A stretch of DNA of 7,577 nt from an uncultured Prevotella sp. (GTDB taxonomy: Bacteria; Bacteroidota; Bacteroidia; Bacteroidales; Bacteroidaceae): contig OMVH01000042.1 of NCBI GenBank assembly GCA_900314365.1, positions 1-7,577 of the forward strand, given 5' to 3'. Position numbers and translations under genes: made by a program. The notes under the pieces were generated by a model, which had not been told where the DNA came from, searched no databases, and was given only the letters and a program-made list of their open reading frames with translations. Shown here piece after piece: positions 1-4,796 of this stretch (positions are counted from its first letter, which is position 1; each line of letters begins with the position of its first letter).

Positions 1-751
1 GGTAGAAAGCCATCGAGCAGTTGTGCATGGCGGGGCACAGGTAGTTGGCATTCAGCCTGAGCAGTAGTTCACATACCTTTGCGTAAGTCTTGGGGCCAAA
101 GTTACCACGTTTAGGATCGAAGGTATCGCGCACCCACGGAAAGAGTCCCCAGTCCTCATCGTTAATAAAGATACCACGGTATTTCACGCTTGGCGATTTC
201 GATGTGAAGGTGCTCACAGCCAGCTTTATCTCCTTACGCTGCTTTACCGGTACATCCATCCAAAAATACCAGGGACTCACGCCTATGGCCCGAGAGACAG
301 AAAGAAGTCCGTAAGCAGCGCCGCGTCGGTCGCTGCCCACTACGACAATGGCCCTGCTGATGCCCCGCAAAGGATGGTCGACGAGCTCAATGTGATAGCG
401 TTCCCACGTGCCTGCCAATCCATTGGCATTCAGAATACCTCTCTTTGACATTTTCTTTATTAGCGGGCTCTCGACAGTGGCAACGATTACTGCATCACGA
501 GCCTTAGAGCCCAGACTGACCTTGCCGTTCCTGACTTCTGCTATTTCAGGCCGTCTACCGCTCACTCTTTGTACATCGTCAGCAAACAGTCCTGCTACTT
601 TACCAAGCAGGACAGGATCAGAGGAGTCGTAGACAACAGCAGCCTGCCGGGTAGGAGAAGAGAGGATGAAATTGCCGCTTCCCGAGAGGGTTACTTGTGC
701 AGAAACAAACGCTGAGCACAACAGGGCGAGGAATAGAAACAGTGTTCTCAT
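1..751 (-). CDS. GH115 family alpha-glucuronidase, N-terminal 250 residues (cut by left edge)
   Basis: The frame opens at ATG 751 and stays open to base 1, giving 250 residues of a family that is usually about 800-1000 long. Residues 1-18 form a signal peptide (hydrophobic core, then VSA before Q19); C12 follows L-L, so it is not a lipobox. GH115 signatures follow in order: GSDRRGAAYGL (139-149), IGVSPWYFWMDVP (156-168), KYRGIFINDEDWGL (190-203) and ELLLRLNANYLCPAMHN (228-244). Known for the family: GH115 enzymes release (4-O-methyl-)glucuronic acid from xylan side chains, including internal ones. Inferred: a periplasmic or surface enzyme of this PUL. The start is only 19 AT-rich bases after the preceding stop, with no Shine-Dalgarno, as is usual in Bacteroidota, so it is probably co-transcribed with the upstream fragment. 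The C-terminal half of the catalytic region and the C-terminal domain lie outside the window. Exact substrate is unproven. Confidence 0.9.
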   Translation of the reverse strand, partial: MRTLFLFLALLCSAFVSAQVTLSGSGNFILSSPTRQAAVVYDSSDPVLLGKVAGLFADDVQRVSGRRPEIAEVRNGKVSLGSKARDAVIVATVESPLIKKMSKRGILNANGLAGTWERYHIELVDHPLRGISRAIVVVGSDRRGAAYGLLSVSRAIGVSPWYFWMDVPVKQRKEIKLAVSTFTSKSPSVKYRGIFINDEDWGLFPWVRDTFDPKRGNFGPKTYAKVCELLLRLNANYLCPAMHNCSMAFY

Positions 752-770
752 ATTTTTATAGTATAATTTT

Positions 771-1820
771 TTAGTGAATGAACTTTTTGCCTTTAGTAAT
801 ATAGATGCCTTTGGGCTGCTGGTACTCCTTTAATGGATTCAGATTCAGAATCTGTCCTTGCGGATTATAGTAGTGAGATGTAGCCTTTTGGGTATTACGA
901 ATGTCTGATATGCCTGTAGGTATATCCAGACGCTCGATGCGGAAATTGTCGACTTTGAACCAACCGGTGGGATCATTTCCTTGTGCTATGGTCCCGTCGT
1001 TTTTGCGGTTGCTGGTACGGATTCCAATTTCGAGGTCCTCACCGTCCTTTACCAAAACAAAGACACTCATGGGTTTCATCATAGCATCTGCGGTCGTTGT
1101 GCCTTGGTGAGCTGCAAATGTGTTGTATTCGCCATCAGTAAGAATATTGGATGCACCAGAGGCTGAGGCAAAATATTGTACACTCTTATTTGCGTAAAGA
1201 CGGCAGTTGCCTGAGATACCATTCTGGTTCCACATGATACAGGAAACTTTGTATATGCCCGGAGTCAGTTTGGAAGCGGGAATCTTTTGGTAGAGTTTGA
1301 AGTCATCGGGAAAGGGTCGTGCAATAACCCAGCAGCAATAGTCTCCGTGAGGATTTTCGGCATCGGCATTGATACCATAAGAGCCCCCTGAAGGTGTGAC
1401 ATTCATTTGCCATCCGTAGGGGCGCCCTCGGGAGGATGCATGCTGCCCCGAAGCATTCAGCTCGAAATCGGCATTGACAATTAGTTTGTCGGTGAGACCT
1501 TGTGTATCGGGAGCCTCTGTCTCTACAAGAATATCACTAACCACGATGGCGGGGTCAAGATAGTAAACCTTAATAGAAATGTCTTCTTCTTTAGATGCCG
1601 TGTAGTCGAAAGTTGCTCCAGAGAAACCTTCAGCAACTGTAGTATTCCATTTGCCTTTCATGGCTTCGGTTGCTATTGATTTTATTCTAAGATTCTGTGT
1701 GCCAATAACAACACCCACACGGAGAAGGTAATTGCTGTTGATGGGGAAGCAGGGCAGACAGCGCATTGTGATATGGTTGAGGCCTTTGTGTAGGCGTATG
1801 TTATATTCCGCACAGGGAGC
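771..1820 (-). pseudogene. 5'-truncated GH115-like C-terminal domain plus CBM-like module and Prevotella-type tail
   Basis: The frame is closed upstream by TGA at 1823-1821. Its first ATG (1766) gives 331 residues, but domain similarity already starts about 14 codons earlier, at YNIRLHKGLNHIT. Numbering from ATG 1766, the stretch up to about residue 83 resembles the C-terminal beta-sandwich of GH115 enzymes: RCLPCFPINSNYLLRVG, then KW40, then IKVYYLDPAIVVSDILV, compared with the family pattern 'HTLKxWMVDPGVVLxxIVI'. Residues 95-280 look like an added carbohydrate-binding-type beta-sandwich (LIVNADFE at the start, GWFKVDNFRIE at the end). The last 45 residues carry a YYNPQGQI...PKGIYITKGKKFIH tail. 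There is no signal peptide and no catalytic domain, so I read it as the remaining 3' end of a GH115-type gene that lost its 5' part. If translated from ATG 1766 it would be a cytoplasmic fragment. Alternatives: an intact gene broken by a sequencing frameshift, or a chimeric assembly. The GH115 assignment is by eye, not by search. Confidence 0.6.
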
Positions 1821-1837
1821 TCAGCCTGTGAGCCCTG
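1813..1837 (-). other. imperfect inverted repeat at the truncation point
   Basis: On the minus strand, arms CAGGG+CTCA and TGAG+CCCTG can pair over 9 bp, with a 2-base bulge and a 5-base loop (CAGGC). It sits in the roughly 75 bases between the FAD gene stop and the start of recognizable GH115-like coding sequence, and it spans the TGA that closes that frame. No T-tract follows, so it is not a convincing intrinsic terminator. It may be a scar structure or simply chance in GC-rich DNA. Confidence 0.25.
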
Positions 1838-1896
1838 CATGAGCATGGCTATCAGCTCGCTCTCTGCCACTATGCCCGTCTCTGCCCTCATGCCTT

Positions 1897-3291
1897 CTAT
1901 CGCAGATACTGTCCCTCTTCGGTAAGACGGCGGCGCAGAAGCTCTACATCCACGCGATGTACATCACCTCCCGCACCGTCTATGGCCAGCTTGGCCGCCA
2001 TGCCTGCCGCCTCGCCAGTGACCAGACAGCAGGGCATGATGCGCGTGCTGCCATAGACCTCGCCGTCGGCCGAGATGCACCGGCCAGCCGTGAGCACATT
2101 GCGCAGGCCACGGGGTGTAAGACAGCGATAGGGTATGCCGTGCGACTCGCCCCGGCCATAGCGCTGAGCCGGCTTGGTGCTGCCATGTATGTCTATGTAG
2201 TAACAGTTGCGTCCTATCTCATCGGCAAAGGTGCGGCGCGCCCGCCAGTCATCGCCCGTAAGCACATAGTCGCCCGTGATGCGCCGGCTGTCGCGCACGC
2301 CCAGCATGGGAGCCGTCTTGACCAGATGTCCATTGCCAAAGGTCGATGGACGCAGGTCGCGCAGCGCCTCCAGATAGGCAGCTGCCTTACGCCGGCCCAG
2401 CATCATGGCATCGCTCAGCGCCCATGGGTCGGTGGTATCGACATCCATATGGCCGGCATTAAACTGCAGCAGCCCAGGCCCCACCAGCACCACATTGGCA
2501 TAAGCATCTACGAGCGGATAGCGGCCGCTCTCAGCCGCCTGGAAGAGCGGACTCGTCTTAGGCCCATTGGTACTGAGCTGAGGTTTGGCGTTAAAATCGT
2601 AGGTATCGATGTTATCGACCGAGAAGCAGAGCGATGACAGCTGATTGGTGCCATCGCTGTCATAGCCCCGCTTGTACGAGGCTCCGGCCCAAGCCGCCAG
2701 GTCACCGTCGCCGGTGGCATCGACAAACACCTTGGCTCTGAGTGCCACCAGGCCGCTCTTATTGGCCACCAGCACCGTATCGACCGTATCGGCCGATGAT
2801 TTCTCCACGGCGCATATCCTAGAGAAGAATAGCACCCGGGCACCCGACTCGGTCACCATGCGGTCATAGACCGTCATGAGGTACTCGGCGTTGATGGGTA
2901 CCCAGTTGAGCATATCCTTCCTCACGTGCGGCACCCCCTTCTTAGACTCCTTGAAGATTTTCTCCGCCAGTCCGCGGTAGATGATGCGCTCACCATCGGA
3001 GAAGGGCGACCACGTAGGCACCATGCCTGCCGTGCCCAGACCGCCCAATTGGCCGGTGGCCTCAACCAGCAGCGTGCGTGCCCCTTCGCGTGCGGCAGCT
3101 ATGGCGGCGGTACAGCCAGCCGGCCCTCCGCCTACCACTATTACGTCCCAGGTGCTATCCACCTCTACCTGCCGATGCAGTCCTACGCCCTTGCTTTTGG
3201 TTTTCTTAGCCGCCATCATATCTGCCATGGGCAGCATGGACGACAGGGCTACCGCCCCCAACTGTTTCAGAAATTTCCGTCTTGATGCCAT
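1897..3291 (-). CDS. Tat-exported FAD-dependent oxidoreductase (FAD_oxidored family, PF12831-like)
   Basis: This is a 464-residue protein. The N-terminus SRRKFLKQLG (3-12) fits the twin-arginine consensus S-R-R-x-F-L-K and is followed by a weakly hydrophobic stretch and a Met/Ala-rich end near 28, so it should be exported folded with its cofactor. The Rossmann FAD-binding motif is DVIVVGGGPAG (49-59), with E77 at the end of the second strand as the likely ribose ligand. Other family hallmarks are QLGGLGTAGMVP (81-92), DATGDGD (191-197), GVRDSRRITG (331-340) and TAGRCISADGEVYGSTRIMP (401-420), the last closing the FAD site. The length is normal and the frame intact. Family members occur in many Bacteroidota PULs, but their substrates are mostly unknown; a periplasmic sugar or sugar-acid oxidation is inference. 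The ATG lies 30 bases after the susD-like stop, consistent with one operon. The sequence is strongly GC-rich compared with the DNA beyond its stop codon. Confidence 0.88.
   Translation of the reverse strand: MASRRKFLKQLGAVALSSMLPMADMMAAKKTKSKGVGLHRQVEVDSTWDVIVVGGGPAGCTAAIAAAREGARTLLVEATGQLGGLGTAGMVPTWSPFSDGERIIYRGLAEKIFKESKKGVPHVRKDMLNWVPINAEYLMTVYDRMVTESGARVLFFSRICAVEKSSADTVDTVLVANKSGLVALRAKVFVDATGDGDLAAWAGASYKRGYDSDGTNQLSSLCFSVDNIDTYDFNAKPQLSTNGPKTSPLFQAAESGRYPLVDAYANVVLVGPGLLQFNAGHMDVDTTDPWALSDAMMLGRRKAAAYLEALRDLRPSTFGNGHLVKTAPMLGVRDSRRITGDYVLTGDDWRARRTFADEIGRNCYYIDIHGSTKPAQRYGRGESHGIPYRCLTPRGLRNVLTAGRCISADGEVYGSTRIMPCCLVTGEAAGMAAKLAIDGAGGDVHRVDVELLRRRLTEEGQYLR
3208..3291 (-). other. Twin-arginine (Tat) signal peptide of the FAD oxidoreductase
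   Basis: These are codons 1-28 of the oxidoreductase. R4-R5 sit in SRRKFLK, a full match to the Tat consensus, followed by the uncharged segment LGAVALSSMLPMADMMAA and then the basic KKTKSK, where the mature protein probably begins. This places the enzyme in the periplasm and also supports the choice of ATG 3291 as the start. The cleavage site is approximate. Confidence 0.8.
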
Positions 3292-3321
3292 AAGTGTTTG
3301 CTTTTGTTATATTACCTTGTA

Positions 3322-4785
3322 TTAATAGCCAGGATTTTGGTCCTTAGACTCGTCAAGTCCCGTATTATAGTTGAACTCAGTGACAGGGATGGGCCATATC
3401 ATGTGCTTAGCCTTCACCTCCTTGCCCTTGCAGCGCATTATAACATCGGCCGCCACACCCTGCCGGCACAGATAGAGCCAGCGTTTGGCCTCGTTCATAC
3501 ACTCGTAACCCTCTTCGCGTACCAGCAGGGCAAGAAAGTCATTGAGAGAGGCATGGTCGGCCAACAGGAAATCGACAGGTGACACCGCTGTGGGGTCATA
3601 GCCATACGCCCTGCGCCGTATCATGTTGAGCTTGTCCATAGCATCGGCCGTAGGAGCCCCGTTCTTACGGCTCACGGCCTCAGCATAGTTGAGCAGCACA
3701 TCAGGATAGCGTATCACGGGCCAGTCGTTGCCGGCTCCGTTCTTGCCCAGCGCATTGGGATCGTAGTACTTGCAGAAGAGATAAGTATTGTTACCCAGTC
3801 CGAAATTGAAGGGCAGCAGATTAAACTCCTTGCGCAAGTCGGCCTCGTCCCAGTTGCGCACAAACTCGTTGTCCGCAGTGGTATAGATGCCATACCATCC
3901 TATGCCCGTGCTCAGCATGTGCTGTCCGTTGACCATGGCCTTGGGATGGGCACATATCATCACATAGGGCCATCCGTTGCTGTCGGTAGAGTTCTCATTC
4001 TTCATATAGAACACCTCCTCGGCCGACGAGGCGTCTGGGGCAAACACCTTGTCAAAGTCTCTGGCTGTGGTGACCCTGGTCAGGGCATACTTGCCCGAGT
4101 CTATCACCTTGGCAGCGGCGGCGGCAGCCTCGTCATACTGCTTCAACGTAAGATACACGTCGGCCAACAGAGCCGAGGCCGCATAGCGTGTGGGCGTGCC
4201 CGAGTCGCGAGCCTTCTCGGGGGCATTGGCCGCAGCATAGACGAGGTCTTCCACGATGAACTCGTATATTTTCTCGACCGGCGACTTTCCCATGTTGTAC
4301 TCCTTCATATTCTGCTCGGTGCGCAGAGGGCATGCGCCATACAGCCGCACCAGATAGTAGTATGAGAAAGCGCGGATAAAGCGCAACTCGCCTATGTAGG
4401 CCGTCTTCTGTCCCTCGGTCAGGCCCGATGCGTCGGGCAGGCGGCCGATGGCTATGTTGCAATCGCGCACGGCTCCATACAGATTGTTCCATATCGTGCC
4501 GGCTCGGGTCACATTGCTCGATGTGTTGAGCCCCTCATAGTCGCTCATCTCCGTCCACGAGCCCCGGCCATAGGCATAGTCGGCACAGGCCTCCTGCATT
4601 GTGGGGAACGACATGCCGTCAAACTCGCCACGCAACTGGTTCAGGGGTGCCAGCACGGCTGCATCGGCCTCTTCGGGCGTGTTATAGAATGTCTCGGCTG
4701 CCACTGAGCGGGCATTTTCGTCCAGCATGCTGTCACACGATGCCAACAGCAGTGCAAAGATAAGGATATAAATATACTTTTTCAT
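3322..4785 (-). CDS. SusD/RagB-family starch-binding-like outer-membrane lipoprotein
   Basis: This 487-residue protein would sit on the outer surface over its SusC partner as the glycan-binding lid. The signal peptide MKKYIYILIFALLLASC ends in a lipobox (LLAS-C17), and acidic residues follow (DSMLDE), resembling a Bacteroidota lipoprotein surface-export signal. Helical TPR-like SusD features are visible: IWNNLYGAVRDCNIAI (98-113), ELRFIRAFSYYYLVRLYG (133-150) and YAASALLADVYLTLKQYDEA (201-220). The C-terminal part carries PVIRYPDVLLNYAEA, LNMIRRRAYG and VREEGYECMNEAKRW, and the protein ends in the family-typical QNPGY. The length is within the usual range, slightly short. The start lies 11 bases after the susC-like stop, with an A-rich, SD-less leader (ACCATAAAAGT), the standard susC-susD arrangement. 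The ligand cannot be read from the sequence; glucuronic-acid-decorated glycan is inferred from the GH115 neighbours. Confidence 0.95.
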   Translation of the reverse strand: MKKYIYILIFALLLASCDSMLDENARSVAAETFYNTPEEADAAVLAPLNQLRGEFDGMSFPTMQEACADYAYGRGSWTEMSDYEGLNTSSNVTRAGTIWNNLYGAVRDCNIAIGRLPDASGLTEGQKTAYIGELRFIRAFSYYYLVRLYGACPLRTEQNMKEYNMGKSPVEKIYEFIVEDLVYAAANAPEKARDSGTPTRYAASALLADVYLTLKQYDEAAAAAAKVIDSGKYALTRVTTARDFDKVFAPDASSAEEVFYMKNENSTDSNGWPYVMICAHPKAMVNGQHMLSTGIGWYGIYTTADNEFVRNWDEADLRKEFNLLPFNFGLGNNTYLFCKYYDPNALGKNGAGNDWPVIRYPDVLLNYAEAVSRKNGAPTADAMDKLNMIRRRAYGYDPTAVSPVDFLLADHASLNDFLALLVREEGYECMNEAKRWLYLCRQGVAADVIMRCKGKEVKAKHMIWPIPVTEFNYNTGLDESKDQNPGY

Positions 4786-4796
4786 ACTTTTATGGT

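Noticed and set aside
716..718. Lipoprotein cysteine (C12) in the signal peptide of the second GH115
   Set aside because: The residue before it is leucine (ALLC), whereas a lipobox needs Gly, Ala or Ser at that place. A signal peptidase I site at VSA before Q19 fits better.
752..770. Promoter or terminator between the truncated gene and the second GH115
   Set aside because: The 19 AT-rich bases contain only a trivial TTATA/TATAA palindrome. There is no room for a full Bacteroidota promoter (-33 TTTG and -7 TAnnTTTG) and no hairpin with a T-tract.
1957..2637. A 226-codon open frame on the plus strand opposite the FAD oxidoreductase
   Set aside because: It is an antisense shadow of a GC-rich gene: no domain, no signal peptide, low-complexity Ala/Arg-rich composition, and it overlaps fully a gene with clear motifs.
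3919..4365. A 148-codon plus-strand frame opposite the SusD gene
   Set aside because: It is antisense to conserved SusD helices and has no motif or plausible start context.
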